NCBI GenBank assembly: GCA_032252755.1
Contig: JAVUPY010000029.1
Span: 89,466 to 153,465, forward strand
Reading direction: 5' to 3'
DNA: 64,000 nt
DNA from: Terriglobia bacterium
GTDB taxonomy: Bacteria > Acidobacteriota > Terriglobia > Terriglobales > Acidobacteriaceae
Part shown: positions 17,658-26,654 of the stretch, piece by piece
Numbering within the stretch: the first letter of the stretch is position 1
Layout: the number at the start of each line of letters is the position of its first letter
The notes under the pieces: model-generated
Seen by the model: the letters and a program-made list of their open reading frames with translations, nothing else
Databases searched by the model: none
Told to the model about the DNA's origin: nothing
Position numbers and translations under genes: made by a program

Positions 17658-20153
17658 CTAGTCCTCGCGCAGTGCCTGTATCGGTTCCACGGTGGCTGCC
17701 CGGCGCGCCGGGATCAGCGACGCCATTGTCCCGATCAGCAGGGCGATGAAGACAACGGCTCCGTAAGTCAGCAAGTCGAGCGGCCGCACATTGTAGAGGA
17801 ATCCGGTGATCAAGCGTCCTGCCAGTGCGGCAAGCACCAGGCCAGCAACGAGACCACCGGCCAGTAGAACGGAGCCCTGCTTGAGAACTAGATAGGCCAT
17901 GCTTTCGCGCGTGGCGCCGAGAGCCATGCGAATGCCGATCTCGCGGCGTCGATAGCTGACCAACTGCGCCAGCACGCCGTAGAGTCCCGCGACGACCATA
18001 ACGACCGCGAGTCCCGCAAATGCGGCGATCAGGTAAAGACCTAGGCGCTCCGAGAAGATGTGGCTGCTCACGATCTCGCGCATGGCCTTGAAATTATCCA
18101 GCGCGTAGTTGGGCGCAACGTCGTGGAAGATGGAACGCATTTCGGGGGCGACGGGAACATCCCCACGGGTCTTTACGACAAACGTGATGATGGTCTTGAG
18201 CAATGCCGGGTAGAAGAGCGACGTCGTCGGAACCTGCTGGTAAGGCACAAACAGCATTGGGTGCGCCTGTTGCCCAACTTTGTCGTCGGTCTGATCGGCG
18301 ATCACGCCGATGATCGTGTAGGGGCGCAACATCCCCGTATCCTTGCCGCCCAGATCGATCTGGTGCTGCAGCGGATCTTCATTGGGAAAGAATTGCTTCG
18401 CCAAAGTTTCATTTATGACGATCACGTAGGGCGCGGCTGCATTGTCGTCATCGGTGATCATGCGGCCGCGTACAACTGCGGTGCCCAGTGTCTTGCCGTA
18501 GTCGCCGCTCACGGCAGTGATCCGCGCATCGAGCTCATGGCCGGGATCCTTGGGCCGTCCGAGAACCTCGAAGCTCGTGCCCAGTTGTACGCCAGAAAGC
18601 GGCGGTGCCGTTGCAAGCGCGGCGTCTTCTACTCCGGGCGAGTGGCGAATGCGGTTGAGCACGGGCGCGTAGGCGGTGACGCCGACAGAGGTGGGTGCGT
18701 TCGCGATGTCCGGTGAAACCAGGAGGTTGGAGAAACCAGCGGCGTCGGCAGGCATCGCCGTGAACGTCGTGATTCGGGAGACGTCGAAGCCAAGGCGCGT
18801 GTGCTCAAGGTTCCACAACGTATGGAACAGTAGTCCGGTTCCGCACAGCAGCACAGTCGCGAGTGCAACTTCTGCGATGACGAGCGCGCGGGTGAGGCGT
18901 CCGCTGGCGGAACGCGAACCGACTCCGCGCGAACCAGCCTGGAGCGCCGGTTGCGGATCGGTTCGGCCGGCGAGAAATGCTGGGGCGATCGAGGAAACGA
19001 CGGTTGTGAAGGTAGCGATGGCAGCCAGCAGCAATACAACGTTCCAGTGAACCGCGATGTAACTCGCGCTGGGAATCGTGTCAGGCGGTAGTTTGGAAAC
19101 TCCAATCAGGATTATCTGCACCAGAGCAAAGCCGAAACCGCAGCCGAGCAGGCTGAGCACTGCGCCTTCCGTGAGCATCTGGCGGACAAGACGTGCGCGA
19201 CCGGCGCCGAGAGCGGCGCGTACGGCAAATTCATGGCGACGCGCGATACAACGTGCGATCAGCAGGTTCGCGACATTGGCGCACGCGATGAGCAATAACA
19301 GCGCAAGCGCTCCCAGCAGCCCATAAAAGACGGGGCGAACCGGCCCGGTCAGCATCTCCTGGTAGGAACCAGTGACGAACCGCAAGCCCCTCTCATTCTT
19401 GGGATCGACGCGAGCGATGTAATTTGAGACCTGGCTCAGGTCGGCGCGCGCCTGCTCGATCGACACACCGGGTCGAAGTTGTCCGATGATGCTGAAGAAG
19501 TGATACCCGCGATCGTTCAGCATCTCTCCCGTGGGCTGAATCGGCAGCCAGACACCGTCGGTGATGTCGTGGCCCATTTCCTCGGGAAAGCGGAACGACT
19601 CGGGCATCACGCCGACGATCGTGCGCGGGATGCCGCCGACGCGAACAGCTTTGCCGAGGACGTTCGGGTCGGAGTGAAAACTCGACCGCCAAAGTCCTTC
19701 GGAAATAATGACGGATTGCTCGCCGTTGGGCTGCCCTTCGGCTTCGGTAAACGTGCGTCCCAGTAGCGGCTGCGCGCCAAGCATCGGGAACGTGTTGGGC
19801 GTGACATGCGGAGCGACAACGCTAATGGAGCGGTCTTTCGTTTCAACGACACTGACGTCGCTGGAATAACCCGCGACGGCAGCGAAGACGTGCGACTGAT
19901 CGCAGATGTCGCGATAGTTCAGCCAGGACGTTGTTCCCTGTCCGGTCTGCAGTTTAGTACCCGCCTCAATCGCTACGAGGCGATTGGAATGCAGGTATGG
20001 CAGCGGTCGCAGCAGGACGGCGTTGACGATCGTAAATAGCGCGGTGTTCGCGCCAATGCCCAGCGCTAACGTGACAATCGCCAGCGTTGCAAAACCTTTG
20101 GCTTTCCACAGCTGCCGGAACGAGGAACGCAGATCCTGGACGAGAGTCCCCAT
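17658..20153 (-). CDS. ADOP-type ABC transporter permease
   Basis: 831 aa with two consecutive MacB-core/FtsX halves. N-terminal MGTLVQDLRSSFRQL leads directly to the first membrane helix (LAIVTLALGIGANTALF), so the helical extension of the neighbouring permease is missing. The conserved inter-half sequence (ALVIAEVALATVLLCGTG) and C-terminal RRREIGIRMALGATR are visible. It lies 157 bases downstream of padR's start on the same strand. No ATPase or membrane fusion protein is nearby. Confidence 0.92.
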   Translation of the reverse strand: MGTLVQDLRSSFRQLWKAKGFATLAIVTLALGIGANTALFTIVNAVLLRPLPYLHSNRLVAIEAGTKLQTGQGTTSWLNYRDICDQSHVFAAVAGYSSDVSVVETKDRSISVVAPHVTPNTFPMLGAQPLLGRTFTEAEGQPNGEQSVIISEGLWRSSFHSDPNVLGKAVRVGGIPRTIVGVMPESFRFPEEMGHDITDGVWLPIQPTGEMLNDRGYHFFSIIGQLRPGVSIEQARADLSQVSNYIARVDPKNERGLRFVTGSYQEMLTGPVRPVFYGLLGALALLLLIACANVANLLIARCIARRHEFAVRAALGAGRARLVRQMLTEGAVLSLLGCGFGFALVQIILIGVSKLPPDTIPSASYIAVHWNVVLLLAAIATFTTVVSSIAPAFLAGRTDPQPALQAGSRGVGSRSASGRLTRALVIAEVALATVLLCGTGLLFHTLWNLEHTRLGFDVSRITTFTAMPADAAGFSNLLVSPDIANAPTSVGVTAYAPVLNRIRHSPGVEDAALATAPPLSGVQLGTSFEVLGRPKDPGHELDARITAVSGDYGKTLGTAVVRGRMITDDDNAAAPYVIVINETLAKQFFPNEDPLQHQIDLGGKDTGMLRPYTIIGVIADQTDDKVGQQAHPMLFVPYQQVPTTSLFYPALLKTIITFVVKTRGDVPVAPEMRSIFHDVAPNYALDNFKAMREIVSSHIFSERLGLYLIAAFAGLAVVMVVAGLYGVLAQLVSYRRREIGIRMALGATRESMAYLVLKQGSVLLAGGLVAGLVLAALAGRLITGFLYNVRPLDLLTYGAVVFIALLIGTMASLIPARRAATVEPIQALRED

Positions 20154-20305
20154 GCAAGTCTCCGAAACCCTTCGCTTAGAGCACGTTCGGAGCCAAAGTC
20201 CGCGTGCTTAAGCCCTTGAAGAATGGCGGTACTGAAGTTCAGAAGTGAAGATCGTGTCCGATATTGACGCAACTTGTCCGAAAACGAACAGTGAAACTTC
20301 GGCCA

Positions 20306-21430
20306 TTACTCCCGGGTCACAGCCTTCACGAGATTGCGAGGTCTGTCCACGTCAACACCGCGCAGTCGCGCGACGTGATAAGCAAACAACTGCAGCGGAA
20401 CAATTTCGACGAGCGGAAGCAGCAGTTCCGGCGCGCTGGGGACTGTTATCACATCCTTCGTGAGCGCGTGTACCTCTTCGGCGGCGTCGCTGACGATCGC
20501 AATCACGCGAGCTCCGCGCTCCTTGACATCGCGCATGTTCTGGACGGTCATGTCATAGCGCCGCGCTGAACCTGAATCATTGCCGTCGCGAGTCGCAATG
20601 AAGACGACCGGCATAGTTCCATCGATGAGAGCGTAAGGGCCGTGCTTGATCTCGCCAGTGGGATAAGCCTCGGCGTGTATGTACGAAGTTTCCTTGAGCT
20701 TCAGCGCGCCGTCGGCAGCAACTGGGAAATGAATGCTGCGGCCCAGGAACAGGAAATCCGCCGCAATCGCGTATTTTTCCGCGAGCGACTGGCAGGCGGA
20801 ATCGGCCGCGAGAACCGCCTCAACCTTTTCGGGAACGGCGCGCAACGCTGACAGCAGTTCGCGCTCCCGCTCGCGATTCATGGTGCCGCGAACCCTCCCG
20901 AGATGGATCGCCAGCAGCAGGCATGCTGCCATCTGTGCCGTGAAGGTCTTGGTCGACGCGACGGCGATTTCCTTCCCGGCGTGGGTATAGAGAACGCTCT
21001 CTGCCGCACGCGCCAGCGACGACCCTTCCACGTTGACTATGGCAAGCGTGCGTGCACCGCACGACGCGGCTCTTCGCAACGCTGCCAGCGTGTCTGCCGT
21101 CTCACCAGATTGAGTAATGAAGATAGCGAGTTCGCCGTTCTTGCACTCCGTCGCATCGCTGTACTCGAATTCGCTGGCGTAGTCGACCGTGACGGGCAAA
21201 CTCGCCAGCTTCTCAATCATTATCTTCGCCATCAAGCCGGCGTGACGGCTGGTGCCCGAAGCGAGAATGACGATGTCGCGCAACTCTCGCAACACCGACG
21301 ACTCCAGGTGCAGACCTTCGAGAACAACCTCATCATCCGGCGAAACGCGCCCGGCGATCGTCTGCCGTACAGCCGCAGGGTTCTCGAAAATCTCCTTCAA
21401 CATGTGGTGCGAAAATTCGCGTGTCGACAT
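20306..21430 (-). CDS. nagB-II: SIS-domain glucosamine-6-phosphate deaminase, NagB-II type
   Basis: 374 aa with two SIS domains, equal to the isomerase half of GlmS without the glutaminase domain. Marks include SHHMLKEIFENP at the N-terminus, SGTSRHAG, TQSGETADTL, ASTKTFTAQ, LKLKETSYIHAEAYPTGEIKHGP and the terminal DVDRPRNLVKAVTRE. In bacteria such stand-alone proteins serve as type II glucosamine-6-phosphate deaminases in amino sugar catabolism. A GntR/UTRA regulator gene lies 59 bases upstream in the same direction, which supports a nag role. Alternatives are fructosamine deglycase or a glutamine-independent isomerase. Confidence 0.85.
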   Translation of the reverse strand: MSTREFSHHMLKEIFENPAAVRQTIAGRVSPDDEVVLEGLHLESSVLRELRDIVILASGTSRHAGLMAKIMIEKLASLPVTVDYASEFEYSDATECKNGELAIFITQSGETADTLAALRRAASCGARTLAIVNVEGSSLARAAESVLYTHAGKEIAVASTKTFTAQMAACLLLAIHLGRVRGTMNRERERELLSALRAVPEKVEAVLAADSACQSLAEKYAIAADFLFLGRSIHFPVAADGALKLKETSYIHAEAYPTGEIKHGPYALIDGTMPVVFIATRDGNDSGSARRYDMTVQNMRDVKERGARVIAIVSDAAEEVHALTKDVITVPSAPELLLPLVEIVPLQLFAYHVARLRGVDVDRPRNLVKAVTRE

Positions 21431-21489
21431 TCGTTTTCATTTCCGTTCGTACCGGCGCTCAGCGCCGAAGATATAATTCCGTAGTCTCG

Positions 21490-22281
21490 CTAGCGGTAGC
21501 GACGAATCCGCAGCACGTGGCGATCTGCCCGATAGAGTCCGAGTACGCACACCGTCGGCGTTCCGCGACCCGAGAAAATCGTCTGCCGTATACGAAGCAA
21601 CGGATGACCTGGATTGACGGCGAGCACGCGCGCCAGGTACGCATCGGCAACCGTCGCATCCACCTCCTCATCGGCATGCGCAATCTCAACTCCATACTCG
21701 CGTTCCAGTAGCGAGAACAACGAACCGCGCTCCAACGCCGCTCGCGTAAGTTCGGGAAAGCTCTCTGCTGCGAGATAACAGGTTTCTATTGCGAACGGCT
21801 CTCCAGAGCCGAGGCGCAATCGCTCCAGTTTGATCAGCGGCGCGTTAAATGGCAGCGAGAGCCGCGCTGCAACTTCCGGCTCATCCGCGACGACTTTGTG
21901 GGAGAGAACCTTCGATGTCGGGTTCAAACTGCGCCCAGTGAGCTGCTCGGTAAAGCTCATCAGCTTGTTGAAATGGATTTTCGGAGGCGCAACGAAGGTT
22001 CCGGCACCACGCCGGCGCTCGACCAGGCCTTCGCGTTCCAGGCCCACGAGCGCCTGGCGAGCGGTCATCAGGCTCACGCCATGCGCTTTTGCCAGCATGC
22101 GTTCGGATGCGACCGAGTCGCCCATCTTCAAGTCGCCGTTTTCAATCCGTTGCAGGATCTCGCTCTGGATGCGGCGATAGGCCGGCGTCGTGGCGCCGCT
22201 CCGGCCAGTGCGGCTTCCAGTTGCTGCTACAGGCATGATTATGTCTCGGGGTGCCGAGCCGATTGACGGCCTCAGTTGCAT
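21490..22281 (-). CDS. GntR family regulator with UTRA domain (NagR/NagQ-like)
   Basis: About 263 aa. A winged helix-turn-helix (about 32-100: PAYRRIQSEILQRIENG, SERMLAKAHGVSLMTARQAL, RRRGAGTFVAPP) is followed by a UTRA effector domain (SFTEQLTGRSLNPTSKVL to the C-terminus). This HutC-subfamily layout matches regulators responding to amino sugar phosphates. Starts at 22290 (GTG), 22281 (ATG) or 22236 (ATG) are all possible and none has a strong ribosome binding site. It is the first gene of a two-gene unit with nagB-II. Confidence 0.87.
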   Translation of the reverse strand: MQLRPSIGSAPRDIIMPVAATGSRTGRSGATTPAYRRIQSEILQRIENGDLKMGDSVASERMLAKAHGVSLMTARQALVGLEREGLVERRRGAGTFVAPPKIHFNKLMSFTEQLTGRSLNPTSKVLSHKVVADEPEVAARLSLPFNAPLIKLERLRLGSGEPFAIETCYLAAESFPELTRAALERGSLFSLLEREYGVEIAHADEEVDATVADAYLARVLAVNPGHPLLRIRQTIFSGRGTPTVCVLGLYRADRHVLRIRRYR

Positions 22282-22365
22282 TGATACCACTGCTATAGAG
22301 CAATTACAAGCACTGGGATAGAGGAAATCCTCACGCCTGTGTTTTCGGGTCCTCTTTTCAGAGAC

Positions 22366-23136
22366 TTACGTTAATTCCCGAGCGAGAACACCTGCCGTTT
22401 GCGATTTGGATAGTCTTCTGTGCTTCGCGCAGAGCCAAAGCAACAATCCCAGCGCGATGAGGTAGCTTGGGCCGGCAGAAGGTGGATCGACAAACTCGAG
22501 TCCTCGGAAGTTCTTCGTCATCTCCTGGACGAACCACACGCTTCCGGAGGATGCCAGCAAGGAAGCGATTCTCTCCTGCGCGAGGATCCCCAGCGAATGC
22601 TTCATGCGAAAAACTCCGAGGAAGAATGCGGCAAGAGCTTTTCCGACGAGCAGAGCGAGCACGAGAACTCCAGCCATGGCCGAAATCGCCGGCTGTTCTG
22701 CTTCCGCCTCGGCATCATCTGCTCCAGAGGAGCGGGCGGTGGATCTTTCGGCGGCCAGGCGCTCTGCCAGCGGTACGGTCCTATAGAGCTGCTCTTGAAT
22801 GTCCGCTGGACGAACCGGATAGAACACCCGCGAGGCGTAGCAGCGGTCCAGGAGCTGTGCATCGACCGGGGCGGAGGTGACTGCCATTACGACGCTGTGC
22901 AGGTTCACGCCGGAGTTCAACGTGTCGATGAGGATGGAACCCTTTTCGGCGGAGTCGAGATCGAGAATCAGGTAGTCGAACTCTTCCTTGCGGAGATATT
23001 CCAGGGCGAAGCTCGAGTCATAGAACATGACCCAATCGGCAGGAAACTCGGCGAAAGCCTTTGCGCAGCGAGCAGCCAGGGAGGAATTCTCGGTGTAGAC
23101 GAGAGCCTCGAATCTTGATTCTCGCTGTTCGTACAT
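22366..23136 (-). CDS. Receiver-like domain fused to C-terminal membrane helices
   Basis: 256 aa. Residues 1-125 resemble a receiver: FEALVYTENSSLA in place of the acidic pair region, then YLILDLDSAEKG with a plausible phosphoacceptor, but there is no clear acidic pair or Lys motif. An acidic linker (GADDAEAEAEQ) is followed by two hydrophobic segments (about 155-180 and 225-245) with a short C-terminal basic tail. A membrane-tethered pseudo-receiver is unusual. The ATG at 23136 has GGAG at good spacing, and an upstream frame to 23172 is not needed. Confidence 0.72.
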   Translation of the reverse strand: MYEQRESRFEALVYTENSSLAARCAKAFAEFPADWVMFYDSSFALEYLRKEEFDYLILDLDSAEKGSILIDTLNSGVNLHSVVMAVTSAPVDAQLLDRCYASRVFYPVRPADIQEQLYRTVPLAERLAAERSTARSSGADDAEAEAEQPAISAMAGVLVLALLVGKALAAFFLGVFRMKHSLGILAQERIASLLASSGSVWFVQEMTKNFRGLEFVDPPSAGPSYLIALGLLLWLCAKHRRLSKSQTAGVLARELT

Positions 23137-23715
23137 CGGATGCTCCAGAACCACCTTCGTACCTGATAGCACCGCCGATGGTAACCTCCGGAGGTTCGAG
23201 CCTCAACTTCCGCTGGTACAAGCCCTTCCGGCGCAGGCAGTTCTCCAGGCCCCACCCCCCCGTTTTGCCCGGACCTGTTTTCAACGAGTTACGGAAATTC
23301 TCGCGTTAGCGCACTGAAAAGAAAGAATTTAAATCTGAAAATATCAAAATGTCGTTTGTTTTCAGGATTTTGCGTACGAAAAAGTGTGATCTTGGGGGTA
23401 CCGGGTAACGGGTGCGGGCAGACGCATAACAAGCGGTCAGCAGCGAAATGACGCTCATACCAAAACGACACTCATACCGCCGCGAGGCGGCGGGTAAGAA
23501 GCCAGGATGAGAAAGAGCGTAAAAGGCAGCCGTAGAACCGGAAGATCAGCGGCAACGGGAAAAACCGCAAAACTTGCGGACTTCGACTGCTGAAAGCAAC
23601 GGCGCCCGCCGGGGGCGCCGCTCGATGGACCTTGTCCAAGACTATTGTAAATCGAGGGTCAACAGTTTCGGACGACTCCGCGGTGGAAAAAGTCGAGCGA
23701 GTTCCAAAATGGGAT
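23137..23715. other. Gene-poor spacer
   Basis: About 580 bases without a supportable gene. Short open frames here show no family features. It holds an AT-rich stretch near 23300-23380, a GC hairpin near 23478 (CCGCCGCGAGGCGGCGG) and the dispersed element at 23597-23640. Confidence 0.6.
23597..23640. repeat. Dispersed hairpin element, copy 1 of 2
   Basis: Hairpin GGCGCCC / GGGCGCC with a 5-nt loop, followed by a conserved tail CGATGGACCTTG. It is almost identical over 44 bases to 26031-26074, same orientation. Both lie 3' of a minus-strand gene. They may act as terminators, but the conserved tail suggests a mobile or duplicated element. Confidence 0.7.
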
Positions 23716-24219
23716 TTACGCAGCCTGTTCCACGATTGCGGATTGGTGCTGGCGATGCAGGAGAATCCTGAATGCCAGTCCGTGAGTGATCAGCAGCAGA
23801 GGCACGATGAGCGTCGGAATTATATACGTGGCTCCCAGTTGTCCCGCGTGAAGTCCGGCGCGATTGCCCTGGTAGAAGGCGTTCAAGAGATCGGCCGCGC
23901 CCCAGAGATTGAATATCCAGGTCATGGCGGAGCCAACTCCGGAGGACAGCGTGAAAAGCGCCAACAGAGCGAGGATCGCCGCGATGAAGTCTCCATAGGC
24001 CGTGGGACGCGCAAAGGCAGCAGGCAGTTCGGGGGAAACGACACCGGGGACGAGGAACACCAGTCCGAAGAAGCGGAAGCTGTGAAGCATGAGAATCGGG
24101 CGTAAAGCTTCGGTCCGATCGAGGTCGCGGAGCTTCGGCCAGATGTAGCGGCTGGCGACGATTCCCCACGCGATGAAGCTGAATGCGACGCTGGCGAAGA
24201 AGATGAGTTGGGGTGACAT
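23716..24219 (-). CDS. Four-helix membrane protein, unknown function
   Basis: 167 aa with hydrophobic segments about 3-22, 40-60, 72-95 and 130-155. The ATG at 24219 has an excellent AGGAGATATTT ribosome binding site. It is divergent from a TetR gene, with palindromic operator-like sequence between them, so it is the likely target of that regulator. The pattern (MHSFRFFGLVFL, TWIFNLWGAADLL) resembles a family of small uncharacterised membrane proteins. Confidence 0.8.
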   Translation of the reverse strand: MSPQLIFFASVAFSFIAWGIVASRYIWPKLRDLDRTEALRPILMLHSFRFFGLVFLVPGVVSPELPAAFARPTAYGDFIAAILALLALFTLSSGVGSAMTWIFNLWGAADLLNAFYQGNRAGLHAGQLGATYIIPTLIVPLLLITHGLAFRILLHRQHQSAIVEQAA

Positions 24220-24270
24220 AAATATCTCCTGATCGAGTGATGGTCGGGCCGACACGCGGCTCTTACAGGT

Positions 24271-24296
24271 CATAGGATTATATTCATCATCCTATG
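24271..24296. promoter_or_regulatory. Candidate TetR operator
   Basis: Inverted repeat CATAGGAT-(10 nt)-ATCCTATG lies between the divergent membrane-protein and TetR genes. A third half-site, ATCCTAT, occurs at 24354-24360 just before the TetR start. Placement and repetition suggest autoregulation and control of the membrane protein (inference). Confidence 0.65.
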
Positions 24297-24368
24297 GATT
24301 CAGGTTTATTTCGCCTTTGGAAGAGCGTGGTGGGTCGATAGATGATGGGTAGCATCCTATAATTAGCT

Positions 24369-24944
24369 ATGCGCTACGGACCGGAACATAAACTCGAAAC
24401 CCACCGGAAGATCGTGAAAGATGCGTCACGGCGCGTTCGCGCGGAGGGCTTAACCGGCGCGGCGGTGGCCACGGTTATGCGGGACACCGGCCTGACTCAC
24501 GGGGGCTTCTACAAGCACTTCGAGAGCAAGGATGAGCTGCTCGTGGAATCGATGCACGAGGCTTTCGGGGAGATCATCGACAACCTGGAGTGCGCTGCTG
24601 CACAGTCGCATGCGGGAGAGGCGTGGAAGAGGATCGTTAGAACGTATCTCAGCCTCGAGTACTGCGATCGGGTCGAGACTGGTTGTCCGATGGCGGCGCT
24701 TGCGCCGGAATTGGCGCGCGTGGACAGGAGGATGAAGCCTCGAGTCGTCGCGGAACTGGTGAACTACAAGAGCCGAATGACTCCGTTTATGCCGGGTCGA
24801 CGAGGTGAGGATAAAGAACGGGCGTTCTTCGTAATCTTCTCGACCATGATCGGGGCCATCCAGATCGCCCGTCTGCTTCCCGATCCCGCGATGCGGAAAA
24901 AGGTGCTGGGGAACGCGAGGGAGTTTCTGTTGAGGAGCTTCTGA
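24369..24944 (+). CDS. TetR family transcriptional regulator
   Basis: 191 aa. The N-terminal HTH reads THRKIVKDASRRVRAEGLTGAAVATVMRDTGLTHGGFYKHFESKDEL, with the TetR signature G-FYKHF. The C-terminal ligand domain includes ETGCPMAALAPELAR, typical of the subfamily found next to small transport or oxidoreductase genes. Described in pieces: the HTH spans about residues 12-58. It is divergent from the membrane protein at 23716 and shares the candidate operator. Confidence 0.92.
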   Translation: MRYGPEHKLETHRKIVKDASRRVRAEGLTGAAVATVMRDTGLTHGGFYKHFESKDELLVESMHEAFGEIIDNLECAAAQSHAGEAWKRIVRTYLSLEYCDRVETGCPMAALAPELARVDRRMKPRVVAELVNYKSRMTPFMPGRRGEDKERAFFVIFSTMIGAIQIARLLPDPAMRKKVLGNAREFLLRSF

Positions 24945-24992
24945 CCGCGGAACACCGGCGAGAGATCGTCCCGGAGGAGGCGTCGGGAATGG

Positions 24993-25027
24993 TGCCCACA
25001 TCTGCTGACGGCGGCAGATGTGGGGCA
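24993..25027. repeat. Dispersed palindrome, copy 3
   Basis: TGCCCACATCTGC, loop TGACGGCG, GCAGATGTGGGGCA (one-base bulge). It lies between the convergent TetR and lipocalin-like genes, 48 bases after the TetR stop. Confidence 0.85.
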
Positions 25028-25072
25028 CGTATCTGGACACGGACCCATGGGCGCGTACGATTTGGGTAGTGG

Positions 25073-25867
25073 CTACTTTTCGGCTTCCTGGGCCGAGAGC
25101 TTGTTGGCGACGAACTGCATGGTGGTTCCATGGAGTTTGTCGTTGATTTCATATTTCAGGGTATCGCCTTCACGGGTGATCGTGGCGACGCTGATGATCT
25201 TTCCGTCACGTTTTTGGGTTTCTTCGAAGCTATTGTCGCCAAGTTTCTTGAGGGAGATGGTGGTCACGCCGGGATCGCCGACATAGGGCGCGTCCTTGCC
25301 GTCAAAGCTGGCGGTATAGGACTGGCCGCCGGGTGTCGACATGCTCATGCCATCGGGTGTGCTCTTGTAGGTGAAGAGGAGCCCTTCCTCGGAGACGTCG
25401 CTGAACTTTTCGGCCTTCCAGGAGCCGGAGACAAGGTGGGCTCCCTTGGGGCCTTCCGCGACGCGAGTCATGGTGGTCTTTCCACTGATTGGTTTTCCGC
25501 TGGGCTGGCTGGTATCGAGCCAATCGACGTTCATGGACTTGCCGTCGGTCGAGACCATGTAGTTGGCGGTGCCGCCGGGTTTGCCGTTCTTCGTCCACGA
25601 CTGCTGGATGTGATGGTCATCGACGACCTTCACGGCGAGGGTATCCATGGAGGGATGGCCGGTCAGTTTCTGCTGCTCGCCATCGGCCTTGATCATTATG
25701 GGCGGGACGCAGGATTGGCAGTGGTACATATCCTTTTCGAGAACAAAGATTTCGGGTTTATCGGGGGCTTTGACCTGGTTGAGGTCAATTTTCCATGTGC
25801 CGTCGAATGAACTCTGAGCCCATCCGAGAATCGGCAGCAAAAACAACAGCACCAAGAGTTTTCTCAT
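25073..25867 (-). CDS. Exported lipocalin-like protein, unknown function
   Basis: 264 aa. A signal peptide (MRKLLVLLFLLPILGWAQS) precedes FDGTWKIDLNQ, the usual opening of a beta-rich domain widespread in acidobacterial exported proteins. Two similar halves appear: GTWKIDL... with a CQSC pair, and SGSWKAEKF... later, suggesting an internal duplication. The ATG at 25867 has AAGGAGATCCC. Function not known. Confidence 0.8.
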   Translation of the reverse strand: MRKLLVLLFLLPILGWAQSSFDGTWKIDLNQVKAPDKPEIFVLEKDMYHCQSCVPPIMIKADGEQQKLTGHPSMDTLAVKVVDDHHIQQSWTKNGKPGGTANYMVSTDGKSMNVDWLDTSQPSGKPISGKTTMTRVAEGPKGAHLVSGSWKAEKFSDVSEEGLLFTYKSTPDGMSMSTPGGQSYTASFDGKDAPYVGDPGVTTISLKKLGDNSFEETQKRDGKIISVATITREGDTLKYEINDKLHGTTMQFVANKLSAQEAEK

Positions 25868-26030
25868 GGGATCTCCTTATGAATTTGACGAATATCCGTA
25901 CGACGGGTACGCAGACGAAGAGGACACGCAATTACGGGGAGCAATTGTCTCGCCGCGCAAGGGGAAAGTCTGTGATAAGGAAATGGGCTGGCTCGGTGGA
26001 ACGATGGCGAGTGGTAATGACTAGGGAAAA

Positions 26031-26074
26031 GCGACGGCGCCCGCCAGGGGCGCCGCTTGATGGACCTTGTTCCA
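26031..26074. repeat. Dispersed hairpin element, copy 2 of 2
   Basis: About four base differences over 44 from 23597-23640. It starts 4 bases beyond the stop of the YwgA-like gene, where on the minus strand the hairpin is followed by CGCTTTTCC, a possible terminator. Confidence 0.7.
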
Positions 26075-26078
26075 ACGG

Positions 26079-26648
26079 CTAATTGATCAGTCCGGCGTCA
26101 GTCATGCTGTCATAGCATGCTTCGATGAACTCTGTCTCAAACCTCGGTTTCAGCGCCTTCACTTTTTCCACTACTGCTGACCGATCAGTTCTTCCTTTCT
26201 TCTCTAACACCTTCTTCACAAAATGCAAGGTGGCCTTGACTTCCAACTCCGCTGGTCTTAAATTCCCTAGCTTCGCAAGCATCTCGTCAATCTTCCCTGC
26301 ATACTCAGCCGACGGCGGGAAATTGTTCGAGAATTGTCCCGCCCTTATGTGAAAGCCGTATCCAGCCTCGTCCGTATCGATGTTGATGACCTTGAGCGTA
26401 TCGAGAGTGTCCATCGCATTTGAGAGGTCAAAACTGTATGGTCCGTAGTGATAAATGACATACTTAAATCCGAGCGGCACCCCGGATTCCTGAAGAAAAT
26501 AGACCAACTTCTGAAACTGAGTCTTTCCGAGCTGGGGAACCCGCTCTGTTGCCTTAGTGATCACTCCAATGATCACCCCAACATCTTGTGGTCTATTCAA
26601 TAGGTCTGGCATATCTGGGGTACTCCCTTCAGGAGAGGAAAGTATCAT
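26079..26648 (-). CDS. YwgA-like protein
   Basis: 189 aa. A helical domain with QLGKTQFQKLVYFLQESG and YVIYHYGPYSFDL is related in pattern to the YwgA / Panacea (SocA-like) group, in which KxQKLxYF and YGPYS are hallmarks. It follows an HD phosphohydrolase gene by 6 bases. As I recall, Bacillus subtilis has the same neighbour pair (ywfO-ywgA). Start 26648 fits the tight spacing, and the ATG at 26612 has a GGGAG upstream. Codon use is visibly AT-richer than in the flanking genes, suggesting transfer. Function unknown. Confidence 0.7.
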   Translation of the reverse strand: MILSSPEGSTPDMPDLLNRPQDVGVIIGVITKATERVPQLGKTQFQKLVYFLQESGVPLGFKYVIYHYGPYSFDLSNAMDTLDTLKVINIDTDEAGYGFHIRAGQFSNNFPPSAEYAGKIDEMLAKLGNLRPAELEVKATLHFVKKVLEKKGRTDRSAVVEKVKALKPRFETEFIEACYDSMTDAGLIN

Positions 26649-26654
26649 AAGTCG

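Noticed and set aside
20306..21430. Full glucosamine-6-phosphate synthase (GlmS)
   Set aside because: The N-terminal glutaminase domain with its catalytic Cys is absent, and no truncated remnant is upstream; a regulator gene occupies that place.
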